Origin: Cladobotryum mycophilum
Lineage: Eukaryota; Ascomycota; Sordariomycetes; Hypocreales; Hypocreaceae
Reading direction: 5' to 3'
DNA: 64,000 bases
NCBI GenBank assembly: GCA_036429605.1
Contig: JAVFKD010000016.1
Location: forward strand, 4,030,001-4,094,000
The notes beneath the pieces are model-generated. The model was not told the DNA's origin, did no database searches, and saw only the letters and a program-made list of their open reading frames with translations. Positions 1 to 11,000 of the stretch are shown here, piece by piece. Position numbers and translations under genes: made by a program. The stretch's first letter is position 1. The number at the start of each line of letters is the position of its first letter.

Positions 1-350
1 ATGGGAGGGGAGAGTATTGCAACCAGAATCTGTGTGAGAAATTGACCATTGTTGAGCGTTTTGACGTGAGGATCAGCAAGATGCTGGATGAAGCGCATTG
101 AGGTGGACGCGATGAATTCAGATGAGAGGTTGCTGCGCACAACGCTGCGAAGAGTTTCGATCCCCTTTGGCTTTGAGAGGATGGACTCGACACATGTTGA
201 TGCCGACTTTTCTTGGCAAAAGTTGTCAACGGCCTGGAAGAAGAGATTTGCATCATGCGACGTCTGGATAAGCTTTTCGCCTGAGATGCACTGGTAAAAT
301 AGCTTCACAAGCTTTCCAGCACGGGCCGAGGGAATATTGTGAGAAACCAT
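1..350 (-). CDS. 5' part of an unidentified gene running off the left edge
   Basis: On the minus strand an ATG at 350-348 opens a frame that stays free of stops for about 116 codons to the window edge, so this is the N-terminal part of a longer protein. It begins MVSHNIPSARAGKLVKLFYQ and is mostly amphipathic helix with many Leu, Ser and Lys. No signal peptide, membrane segment or catalytic motif is seen. The codon composition looks coding and the start has A at -3. I do not recognise the family. A helical adaptor or the N-terminus of a large NTPase are both possible. It is transcribed away from the gene at 1598. Confidence 0.6.
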   Translation of the reverse strand, partial: MVSHNIPSARAGKLVKLFYQCISGEKLIQTSHDANLFFQAVDNFCQEKSASTCVESILSKPKGIETLRSVVRSNLSSEFIASTSMRFIQHLADPHVKTLNNGQFLTQILVAILSPP

Positions 351-1597
351 GGTGAGTGGGTATAATAACGACGTGGGAAATGGAATTGCTGAAGACTGAG
401 AGCGCAAGACACCTTGTTTGGTGTACTCCAATATGTGTCTTTGCCCTGTGCTCAAGGTGTAGAGGCGGGGAATTCTTATGAGGTATAATATACTATGGCA
501 CACAACGAAACGTATGGACAAGGCAATCTGTAACAATGTTCAGATAGAGACGGAGGATACTAGTCAGAAATGGTTAAAAAAAAACCTAATAATTCTACAG
601 AGCAGAATCCAACTCATATACGTCTTCTTCAACATGGATAAGTGAATACAGCCACCAAACGTTTAAGTCGACGCCCCAGAGAGCCTGTCCCACGTCACGC
701 CATGTTTAATGGCGGGGGAGGGAAGATTGTCCATGGGCCTCCCGCATGCCCAGTGCAACGAACGTGAATGGACAGCGACATGTTGAGCTGCGGCGCAATC
801 TTTAGGCTGCAACCGCTGAAATGACACGTAGGAGGCAGGGATAGGCGGTAGATGCGAGTAACCGAGAGAATGATTGGCGATTCACGTTGCTTTGTTATGT
901 TTCGAATGGACGTGAACGAGGCGAAGTGCTGAGGTTGTTGGCCCAAAATGATGACCCGCTGAGCCTCAATCGCTGGTGTGCTGTGGGAGGGAGACGAGGA
1001 TCCATCCGGGCATTCATCCATGGTTATGGTCTGGTGGATGGCGGAAAAACTGCGTTGCCGCGGGGAATCATGGACCCCCTGGGATGTCCATGATGCAGCG
1101 AAGCGAACCCTGGAGGTACGACGCGGTACTTGTAAATTAATTCTCAACATTATACAATAATAAGTATTTTTATTTTTTTATTAATTTTGCAATTATCCGA
1201 CCTTTACTCAAATCCATTATTCTCCGTCTCTAGCGTCTGTTACTATTCCTCTACTACATAACATCGCTACAGCTGGACAAATGATGTTCATGTAAGTGCG
1301 TTCTAGTTAGCCGCCAGCCTGATATGATGTGATGCGACCACCACCACCATCATGCATATATCATTGATGCATTCACACAACCCCTACGGAAACTGCCTTC
1401 TAGGTTGGCCAAGATGAATGTATTCGGTTAAATGAATGGGCATAATTACGCCTTGCAAACTGCACACAGTTATTTAAGCCCTTGAACGTTCATCTCCACT
1501 TTCATCACTGTTCCCCTCTCCTACCCTCGAACTCGACGAGCACTTACAAGAGACACGATACTGACAAACAACCACAACAACATCGCCCAAGTCCATC
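351..1597. other. Intergenic region between divergent genes
   Basis: About 1.25 kb containing the promoters of the left-edge gene (minus) and the gene at 1598 (plus). An AT-rich segment lies at 1140-1200. Short open frames on both strands lack splice logic or recognisable motifs. The stretch at 1470-1590 before the downstream ATG is pyrimidine- and CAACAA-rich, as in fungal 5' leaders. Confidence 0.5.
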
Positions 1598-2971
1598 ATG
1601 TCGTCGCTCTTTCAACAGTCGGGTGGCGTGCCTCGCGCTTCGATTCCCAAGAAAGGTGCTCGCAGTTGCTTTGATGACAACCGACGACCACCCAGGAAGT
1701 CGGACGCAGTTATGGAAGACCCTCCCTATGGAGATCTCATCAAGACCATAACAAAAGATGATCTCACTAATGATGTTCCTGGACCATATTGCGGCATCAC
1801 TGGCACAGAGCTCGTGTCCTCTTACAACTGGATCTATCAATTATACCCCAAGATTATGGTCCCGGGTAGGTCTACATGCTCCCATCTCCCCCTGGAACGT
1901 TGTCTGTCTAACACAATGTCAGGTAAACCCCGACTCTGGACGCCTCTCGAAGAGCCTGAAAAGCTGGACCAGGATCGTGGGACCTACTACCGCGATAAAA
2001 ACGCAGCAGCCTACAACGAGCATCCCATGGAGGCTGCCCTGGTTTCAGTCATGAAGATGCACCCCGAGCCAACCGACCTTGGTGTTGATATAGTTGCCTG
2101 CGGCAGTACCATCGGGAACCTTCTTCGCTTCATCAGAGGCGAGGAAAAGCCTTTCCGCATGCTGGTCGAATTCATCGGCAATACCGTCCACCTGATCCGA
2201 AGAGAAAAGTCCCCACTGGCCACGATTCCTGGTGTAAGAGGCTATGGCCACACATTCCCGGAAAAGTATACCTCGTGGGGAACGGATGTTGGAGATTCGA
2301 GATCACACCAGCGAATCCTCAACTATCAGTTTGGAGGACTCAACTTGATGCTTCGGTTCGAGGGCGATGGATATATCAAGCTAGAGGAAAAGACTCCAAC
2401 TAAGTCACCCACCAGGATCAAGAAGGAAGACAGTGACGTGCTGGAAGGGTTTAAGAACCTTATTCTGCAAGTCAAACCCGTCTCCATTGTGGCTGGGCGT
2501 CTCGAGGTGCTTGACGGGGGAGGCATTGTCCCCCAGGACGCGATTTTCGACTTGAAGACCCGCTCCGTCCATGGCAAGGACAGGGATACCCTCGCGGAAG
2601 AAATGCCACGTCTATGGGTTTCCCAAATTCACAAGTTTATCCTTGCATACCACAAGGGTGGACTATTCGATGAAATGCAAATCAAGGATGTTTGGGACGA
2701 TGTCCAGACCTGGGAGAAGGACAATCAGCCGGCCTTGCGGAGCCTAGCCAAACTCTTGCAACGTCTTGTCGATGAGAGACTCAAGGTGGACAAAGACGTC
2801 AAGATTGAGATTGTGCGACAAGAAGGAGGGCCGCTCAAGATTCGGAAGCGCCTTCCGGATGCAGGCACTCCCTTTTCTAAGGAGGTTTATCAGCAATGGG
2901 CCAAGTGGTTAGAGGGGCACAGTGGTGCTGACGTGCCTGGCGAGTTTCGTCAAAGAGGAGACGAAAGTTGA
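1598..2971 (+). CDS. PD-(D/E)XK/Rai1-like uncharacterised fungal protein
   Basis: The protein starts MSSLFQQSGG (ATG 1598). A 57-nt intron at 1866-1922 (GTAGGT...TGTCAG) is in frame and stop-free; removing it gives VPG joined to KPRLWTP and a protein of about 438 aa. The conserved N-terminal block (SYNWI...MVPGKPRLWTP...DRGTYYRDKNAA) is typical of a fungal family often labelled 'geranylgeranyl pyrophosphate synthetase', a name I consider wrong because no DDxxD prenyl-transferase motif exists. The segment GRLEVLD...AIFDLKTRS resembles the Glu...Asp-x-Lys core of PD-(D/E)XK or Rai1/DXO-like enzymes. That link is inference. The frame ends at 2971, but a conserved-looking Cys-rich tail continues in another frame to 3065 (next entry). 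Confidence 0.75.
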   Translation: MSSLFQQSGGVPRASIPKKGARSCFDDNRRPPRKSDAVMEDPPYGDLIKTITKDDLTNDVPGPYCGITGTELVSSYNWIYQLYPKIMVPGRSTCSHLPLERCLSNTMSGKPRLWTPLEEPEKLDQDRGTYYRDKNAAAYNEHPMEAALVSVMKMHPEPTDLGVDIVACGSTIGNLLRFIRGEEKPFRMLVEFIGNTVHLIRREKSPLATIPGVRGYGHTFPEKYTSWGTDVGDSRSHQRILNYQFGGLNLMLRFEGDGYIKLEEKTPTKSPTRIKKEDSDVLEGFKNLILQVKPVSIVAGRLEVLDGGGIVPQDAIFDLKTRSVHGKDRDTLAEEMPRLWVSQIHKFILAYHKGGLFDEMQIKDVWDDVQTWEKDNQPALRSLAKLLQRLVDERLKVDKDVKIEIVRQEGGPLKIRKRLPDAGTPFSKEVYQQWAKWLEGHSGADVPGEFRQRGDES

Positions 2972-3065
2972 GGGGAAGGTCAATGAACAGAGTGATGATG
3001 AGAGTGAGGATGACTTTACTGCGTGTAATGAGGAGTGTGGATATTGCGGCAAGTGTCGCATCTAA
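2943..3065 (+). other. Out-of-frame Cys-rich C-terminal tail of the 1598 gene
   Basis: Frame shifted by +1 relative to the upstream gene reads an acidic linker followed by DFTACNEECGYCGKCRI and a TAA at 3063-3065. A terminal CxxxxCxxCxxC element fits the family ending as I remember it, so this is probably the true C-terminus. The shift must lie between 2913 and 2968, because the tail frame has a TAG at 2910-2912. No GT-AG intron of suitable length and phase fits there. A base error or a real frameshift is therefore likely. Confidence 0.55.
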
Positions 3066-3961
3066 GGTTGTGGCTGCTCTCCTAGCGAACGGTAACAGTG
3101 AGATGCCATTGTTTTTAATAACTACCACCTCGTTAGGATCAAGGCCATGGACAATGAGAAATGGAATCGTACATGGATGGTTTGACTATTCATTAAGAAC
3201 CCATTTTCTTCGTCTTGTTAAAGTTCCTCTGCTTTGGTCTTAATACACGATTGCTTAGCTTTTCTTTCTCGCCTAGCCTCGCCTCTCGATATCATGGATG
3301 TCATGTGCCGGCGCAAGGGGTTTTCCCGGCGCCGAAGGACGCTGGAAGGAAAACCCATAAATAGGAGACGCGACCGCGTTAGTTAGACAGGGGCAAGAAT
3401 TGAAACCGTCACCAACTGATACCTACCTGCGAGATCGCTACGCGATCCCTACGATACTGTGCACTCATTCACTCCCATGCAACCACAAATCTGACACGAT
3501 ATTTGATGCAGATGTTCACTTCAGTAAACATTCTGCTTGTGCCTGTCTCTTAGTGTGGTAATAAAGTATATATACAGCATACTACACGTGTATCTGTATT
3601 ATAAGCTTAACCCATATTGAAGATAAAGATGTTCCACAAAGGGGAGGTTTATACATTACGACAATCATAGGACTGAATAGACAGATGAATACAATCATGG
3701 CCGACTGCTAATTATATTGGAACCCAACAGTATTATTGGGTTTGGCATGCAAGTCAACAGCTTTGACAGAAGACGCAACCAATTGATAAACGTCACAGCC
3801 ATAACTGGGCCTCCCTGGCCGATTTATTATAATCCAACTACCCCATTGCCTCTACACCCAACGCACTCAACTAAATCTCCTTCTTCACTATTATCTTCGA
3901 CATGATGGGGCAGCTAGGGGAATTTGACGCGCTCATGGAAGCCCCTTCGATGCTCCAAGCA
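3066..3961. other. Intergenic region, convergent gene ends
   Basis: About 0.9 kb between the 3' ends of the 1598 gene (plus) and the NLR gene (minus). A GC-rich inverted repeat (CGGCGC...GCGCCG) lies near 3307-3336. The rest is AT-rich, with no convincing gene. Confidence 0.4.
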
Positions 3962-6900
3962 TCAATCACTGGGCTCCTCTAGTGTTTCAATCTCTCTCTG
4001 CATCGGGTCCGCCCCTTGGGTTCTCTCCTGAAAACGAAGACATTTCTCAAGGTCCTTCCTTATCATCAGTGTTCGAGAATGCCTTGTCCCTAATTCCTTT
4101 ACAGAAAGGCTCAGTGCTTCACGATATAGCTCCTCGGCCTCTTGATGTCTTGCTTGATTGCCAATTGATGCACCAAGATTTATCATGGTCAAAAGCGTGC
4201 TGGTGTGCGCTTCACTAACTACCATTCTTCGAAGCGCCAAGGCCTTGGATAGAATTTGCTCCGCTTCTTCATTTTGACCTTGGTTAATCAACGCCATCCC
4301 AAGGCTATTCATAGTATCCAGAGTTTCGTGATTGTCTCTGCCTAATAGTCGTTGTTTAAGTAGTAGTAGCTGGCGAAAGAGCTGCTCAGAATCTTTATTC
4401 CTGCCTTGACTAAGTAGCGCCCTCCCAAAGCTTTCCTCAAATCCTAATGTCTTGGGATGCTCTCTGCCATATACTTTTATTGCAAGTGGTAGTAGCTGGC
4501 CCAATACTTCTTCAGCCTCTTGAGCTTTACCTTGGCCCAACAACGTTGCCCCGAAACTGTTCATTGAACATAGTGTATTGGGGTGGTCATTTCCAATCAC
4601 TTTCTGTTGAAGTGGTAGTAACTGACGGTACAATTGCTCAGCCTCTCGAAATTTTCCTTGGCCAATTAGCGCCGTCCCAACATTATTTTTGCTACTCAGT
4701 GTTTTGCGATGTTCTTGACCTTGAATTCTTGTCCTCAGCTCTAGTACCTGAGAATGAAGTTGCTCTGCCTCTTGAAATCGGCTTTGTGAACATAGCATAA
4801 TCGCAAGGTTGTTCATTGTCACCAGGGTATGAGGGTTCTCTCTGCCTAGTGCCGTCATTTGAATTCCTAATATTCGACGAAAGATTTGTTCCGCCTCTGT
4901 ATACTTGCCTTGTTCTTTCAGTGTCAACGCATAGCTATTTTCAACATTTAGAGTGGTTGGGTGCTCCACTCCTCGGACTTTCATACTCAATGGTACAATC
5001 CTTTCATAGATCTCTTCCGCATCTCCATATTTACCCATAAGATGATAGAAACGCGCTTTACGGCGCAGGAGTATCAATTCGTCCTCCTGAATGCATTCGT
5101 CCGGTATGCCTTTCAGTGCGCTGATGACATGGGGCAGAGCACCCATCCACACATCTCTATCTCCGTAATCAGCGAAGGGCAAGACTTGCACCAGTCTGTG
5201 TATGACTGATTTAATTCCTGTCTCCCATTTCTGTTCACTCTGCATCCAATTTCGCATTGCCAAGCGAACAAGTCGGTGAATGTCAAAAGTCGTGGCATCT
5301 CGCTGCTTGGTAATGCATGAATATGATTGTAAAGTACCGATCGCCTCCTCCCTTTGAAGCTCGCTATCGCCAGGCGGCAGTAGCGAAATCGGGATATTCT
5401 TCTCTGCAAGGAAGCATATGAATCGCAAATACTCCACAGCCAGCGGCGCATGACGCATAATGTGATGAAAGGATATGAGCCATGTCGTAGCAATAGGATT
5501 CTGCAAGGTCTCATACCTGCTTTCATCCTCGAAATCCTTTGTGAGCAGCTCAATCATGGTATCATCGCTCGACTGGCAATGCTCAAGGTATCTGGCTGTT
5601 GTCATTTGTGTCTCGACCATGTACGCCGAAGCTTGTTTGATTGCTAGCGGAAGGTCCTCCAAAAATCTGGCCAGTGTGTTCAAGCTTTCTGAGTCGGTAA
5701 TTTGGTCGTCATCCAATCCATGCTTCAACAATTGGATGGATTCGTTTCTGTCCATGTGTGTAATATTGACCCTGCCCTCTTTCGGAGCTTGCGTATTGAG
5801 CTTCTGGTTCCGTGTAGTGACCAGAATAGAGCCTTTCCGACTCAAAGGGAGATGTGCAGAAACTTGGCGAGCTATATCAGGATCGTCGACATTGTCAACA
5901 ATCAAGAGCCACTCACCAACACTTTCTTGACTGAGCGCGGCCTTGACCAGGGCTTTGACATTGGCGTCCTTTTCATCAAGTCCCTTCACCTTAAGTGCCT
6001 GGCCTATCTCGCGATATCCATTCTCAAAGCTTGTCATATCAATTGCGGGAACCCAGAAGATAGAACAATGGGGATGCTGTTCACGAACTTGATGGGCTGC
6101 CTCAAGTGCGATTTGCGTCTTTCCAACACCACCAAGGCCGATTAGTGCGGTCCGCTGACAGCTATCTTTATAGGCAAGAGGTGGGATTCTTTGTTTGAGC
6201 TTTTGAAGAATATCCTCACGACCAACAAAACTTTCGTTGCGGCCGAATGGCACGATAAAATGCCCTTGTGGTGAGGCCCCGGTTTCGCTGTTTTTCTGCC
6301 TTGTCTGCGGAATTCTCCAGTTGGAATACATGCGATAGATTTCTTCAGAGACTGCAAGAAAGGATCGATCATCAGGACGTGAGTACTTGTTCATCATGAG
6401 ATGATCTGCCTGCAGCGAGATTCGCGGACAGCCATCGATGCAGGCAGACGCTTCCGAAACGACCTGCATATCTGTGAGCGATTGTCAAATACTTTCTAGG
6501 CGGGCTCTCATGCACATACCATTCCTCGAAAGAATCCAAACCATCCAAGAACCCACAACCATTTTCCATAGTCTATTTCATATAGTTCAAAAAAGCAACT
6601 GATGGAGAATGACATCTTGTCTCGGAGCCGACAGAGGTCGTGCACCTTGTCTGCCAAATTTGGATTGTCGTAGTTGAGATCCTGTAGGATACCCGTATGA
6701 GAGCCCATTGGAGCAAGCAACGTGGCAGCAATATTAGCAAGGCCCTGCATTTCCGAGCCTCTAAAGGGTGTTCCCAGTGCGATAAAGCCGGCAGTATGGT
6801 CAAGCAAGGCTTTGTAATCTGATGATATCTGGGTAAATAGAAGGGCCTGTGTGTATTAAATAGTTAGTCTTATTTCGAGATCAAAGCCTATCGTCGAACT

Positions 6901-7405
6901 TACATGCTGAATAACCAGGCCCCCAAGACTATGTCCAATGAAGATGATCGGGCGGTCATGCGCACCATCGCGAGAGTTGTATACGCTGCGAACCAACTCT
7001 TCACCACAGATACGGAGACGAGTTTTTGGGGCATTCACATGCCACTTTGATTCGTAATTGTATGTCATAATTCTAGAAAATGGCATCTTTTCCGGTAGCA
7101 TATTAGGATCCCTTAGCCAGTGGACTTTCAAATCCGGGTTGGATTTACTCTTCCAAGTCCATGACCAGTCCACATTCGAACCGAGGCCGTGGACAGCGAC
7201 GATGCTGCAGCTTTCGTTAGAATGTCATGTTGCCGGCGGCAGGGTGGCTTGAGGAGAACACACTCGACTTTGATGGATGCTTCGTCCGTCGCTTGGTAGA
7301 GGATATCGATTGGCTTTCGGTTTGCATTGTCCTAACAGCTATTAGTTTATAGTTGCATCTTGTAAATGCCTGTCCGTTTCTGACCTGGTCTACCATCTTG
7401 GTCAT
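3962..7405 (-). CDS. NLR-like protein: alpha/beta hydrolase - NB-ARC - TPR
   Basis: Five exons on the minus strand: 7405-7385, 7331-7264, 7204-6904, 6846-6520, 6463-3962; introns are 53, 59, 57 and 56 nt. The product is about 1072 aa. Residues 1-240 form a SERAC1/lipase-like alpha/beta hydrolase with the IVAVHGLGSN turn and nucleophile elbow GHSLGG (Ser near 122). The NB-ARC NTPase follows: Walker A GLGGVGKT near 348-355, Walker B LLIVDNVDD, GSILVTTRN, and DLPLAI. The C-terminus holds about seven kinesin-light-chain-type TPRs of 42 aa (roughly 760-1045). This is the standard architecture of fungal NOD-like receptors, which act in the cytoplasm in non-self recognition and regulated cell death. 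The ligand is unknown. All exons are in frame, so the gene looks intact. It lies next to an RHS toxin gene. Confidence 0.9.
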
Positions 7406-8046
7406 TGACCAAGCACAATAAATCGAGGCAACGAGCACGGAGCGAGTGCCTGATAGTTGGAGTGAAACGGCACAGAAAAACCACAGCCTTTCAGAGCGTA
7501 AAACTGTGGATTGCAATTATCCAACCTCAAATGGCAAACTGCAAACCAGAGTTGGGAGAATGAAATCTGGATAGGCACGGCGTTGGACATCCATGATCCA
7601 GACGAGAAGACCCGATGAGTGCCCACGACCCGCAGATCAGTTCACCAATCCAAAGCATCATCTCTAGGTGATTATGCATTTTACCCCTCTGTTTAATGAC
7701 CTGATTGGGTGGCTTGAAGTGGCTGCAGTGGCATATGATCGCCTTGGGCATAGACGCATTTATTGGGTAGATGCCACACGCGTACACCATACTCCGTAAA
7801 ACAAGTCATAATAATAAGCAAAACTATCTTGGGCATTTGGGCAACGACCATCTATGTAGTTCGCAAAAATATCAGCACCAAACCGATCCAATAATAGTCT
7901 CAATGTTAGAATTCTCCACCCTTCTTCTACCTGTAGTTTTACGTATTCTTACATTGGAGACTCGATTCATGGACAAATAATGATGGCTACATATCAAAAC
8001 CTTCGCTTACATCCTACCACATACCTCCTACCCTGAACCAAAACCC
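7406..8046. other. NLR upstream region / RHS 3' flank
   Basis: About 0.64 kb between the NLR start and the 3' end of the RHS gene, both on the minus strand. The part next to 7405 is the likely NLR promoter and leader. The frame upstream of the chosen NLR ATG stays open for some codons, so a slightly earlier start cannot be excluded. No other gene is seen. Confidence 0.4.
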
Positions 8047-11000
8047 TTATCCAAATCCATTCACCCTTTTAAAATCCCTCCGGAAATTCTCAACCTTTTT
8101 ATTCAGACCAGTCCTCTGATACGCCCAACCAGCCAATTTCCCCGGCGGCTTCAAGCTCGCCTTCAACACCTGCGTCGTGATCCCAGGGATCGCCCACGGA
8201 TTCGTGGGCTTGGGCGCGAGAATCGCCCTCAGACCCGTAAAAGACCTGAGCTTGAACGAACCCAGATTATCCTTAGGCAGCTTCCTCGCCCCGATGGCAC
8301 CAAAGACGGCGCCCACGGCTGCGCCTTTACCAAAGTTGGAGACCCATCCCGCAAACAGGTCGTTGTGCGCGCCGTAAAAGGCATTCTCGACACCGCGCTC
8401 TGTCGCCTTCGTAAAGACCGATGCGCCTCCTCCGATGAGCGCCCTTCCTCCCACCGTCCCCAACACGCCAATCGTCTTGAGCGTCTTGTCCGCGACGTCC
8501 CATCCAATCTTTGCCGCTAGCCGGCCCGTCCCGCTCATGATCCGCGCCGGCGTCGCCGCCGCCCCGAGAGCCCCCGTAGCGGCCCCGATAGCTGCATTGA
8601 TGGCCACCGTCGTCGCGAAGCCTCCCCAGAACTTGCCCGCGTCCTCCTCGTCCCTGTGATCGACCGAGTACGTTATACCAGCTATGCCGCCGCTGATGAG
8701 GGCGCCGACAGCGGCGGCGGCGAGGGGAGCTGCGGCGCCCCCCGTGACGACGGTGAGGGCGATGGCGCCTACGATGGCACATGCGCCGAGGACGACGCCG
8801 CATATGGAGGAGAAGCTCCAGTGGCCGGTGGGATCGACATGGTTGATGGGGTCGTTATTCTCGAATGCGTAGCGATTGAAGCCGTCCGTTTCCATGAGGA
8901 GACCGGCGTCGAGCAAATCGTCTGGCGTTGTGAAGCGACCAACAAGAGGATCGTACCATCGGCTGCTAAAGTCGAGCAAGCCAGTCATGTCATCGAGATA
9001 TTTACCTTCATACGTCGAGGTTGTATCCACGTGCGACACATCATTCGATGGCTCGGATTGGAGCAATCCATAGTCATCGTATTCGAGCTTCTCGAGTAGA
9101 TTTGCGTCCTCGGCGTTGAAGATGTGCGTCACCGTGCCCTTGGTATCGGCAAACTGCACGTTCATCTTGCGTTGCCCATTACCCAGCGGCCGTTCGGAAT
9201 CAACAGACTCGTACGTATTTGATACAGTTCCTAGGACGTGGTCATTGTGGAACAGCTTGTGGCGTACAATTCGCGAACCATCTGCTTGGATATGGATGCT
9301 AAAGTCGTTTCCAAGTAACAACTCCGAAGATCCTTCCGAATGCTTCTTTTGCAAAGTATCGCCTTCATAATCAGAGAATATCTCAATAGAGGCCCCCTCT
9401 CGGTATCAGAGATTGACTTTAGAGTCCCGAAGCTGTCATATGCAAACTCGGTCGTCGAATCATTGGTGGTTCGTTGCTTCATGCGTCCAGCAACGTCGTA
9501 AGTCACGTCGAATACCGCTTCACCATGTCGAGTTCCCACTGCACGGCCTGGCGTATACGCGATGGACGTTTCTCGATTCTGAAGTAGGTTGCCTGTTGCG
9601 TCATAGCTATAGTAGTTTCGCGGTCCGTTTCCTGATTGCGACGAGTCAAGACGTTTTCCCTCATACGTGTAATCAATCGTCGTGCCCGATACAAACTCAT
9701 GTTTCCGGGAAATCTGACTGAGATCGTTAAAGGCGTAGTGATCTTGGACCAAAGCACGAGTGTCTGTTCCGAGGGAATGGCTCGTGGGGAATCCCTCAGA
9801 GTCGTATTTCCACTCGTGCACAAACTGCTCTTGCATTCCTGTGCCTTGTAGAACCAGGCGCTCAGGGTGCTCAGAGTTGTTGTACTGGGAGATATTGGCT
9901 TTCAACGACCAGGTTGACGATCCGCCTGACAGTGTGCTGGAACGCATGAGGGCACCTCGATAGGTATTGGCGACGATTGCACCGTCCGGATGTACCTTTT
10001 TGACCACATATCCAAGCCAGTCGTACTCGATTGATGTGGTGTAGCTTGTCCCATCCGACAGCGTCAACGTGCGTTGCCAAATTCGCCCTCGGTGATCATA
10101 TGTAAACTCAAACTTGCTTTCGAAAGGCGCATCAGGGCCATTGGGATATATCGTAACGGATGACAAGTTCTCAGTGCCGCCTCGATCATACTCATAGACC
10201 AACATTCGCCCGTCAGAGCCCATCTTTCGTAGTGATCGTCCCTTCGCATCTCGTTGGTACGTGATGATTTCGCCCACAGCATTAACATGCCGAACGAGAT
10301 GGTTCGCCGCATCGTACTGAAACTCCACAGCTTTTGTATCCTTTGCAAGCAATGTATTCTGGTAAGGATTGTTGAGGGATATAATATTTCCCTTGGCATT
10401 GTAGCTGCGCTGTTCCTTTTGCCCCGTTGGATTAGTGCATGTGATTAAGCTGCCAAAAACATCGTACTCAAAGGTTGCACAAAGGCCATTCTCGTCAACC
10501 TTTTGTACGACGTGGTCTTCCGTTCCAATACGTACGTAGGTTCGCTGGATGCTTGATAGAACGGTCGCATCCACGAGTGATTTTGCATCGTTGGTTCTCA
10601 AAGTCTGCTCCTTGATTCTTGACCCGCCATCGAGATATGTTGTTGAAGATACGACAAAGTGGTCTTGGCCTCCGTGGGGTGGACGTATCTGCGTAACGGG
10701 ACGGCCAAGAGTATCATACGTTGATCGCACACCAAGTGATAGATCAGGAGTCCAGTCTGGTCCAGAAGAAGCTGGAGCTTTGCATGGGAAGCCATCAAAT
10801 ATCTGCTGGCCACGGGAGTCGTATTCCCAATATTTCCAAATCTTTTCAGTCTCATCAGCATGTCGAGAGCTTCGTTTCCTGACGCGGTTTGCGCAATCAA
10901 CTACTTCCATCATCTCATTCAATCCATCGACGCCTTCTTTCGAAAAAGATTGAACTCTGGATGAAATGTAGGAACCAGAAGTTCCTGCCAATCGCTCAAA

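Noticed and set aside
8327..8803. Arg-rich 158-aa minus-strand frame
   Set aside because: Alternative frame within the GC-rich Ala/Gly part of the RHS gene; composition is an artefact of that region.
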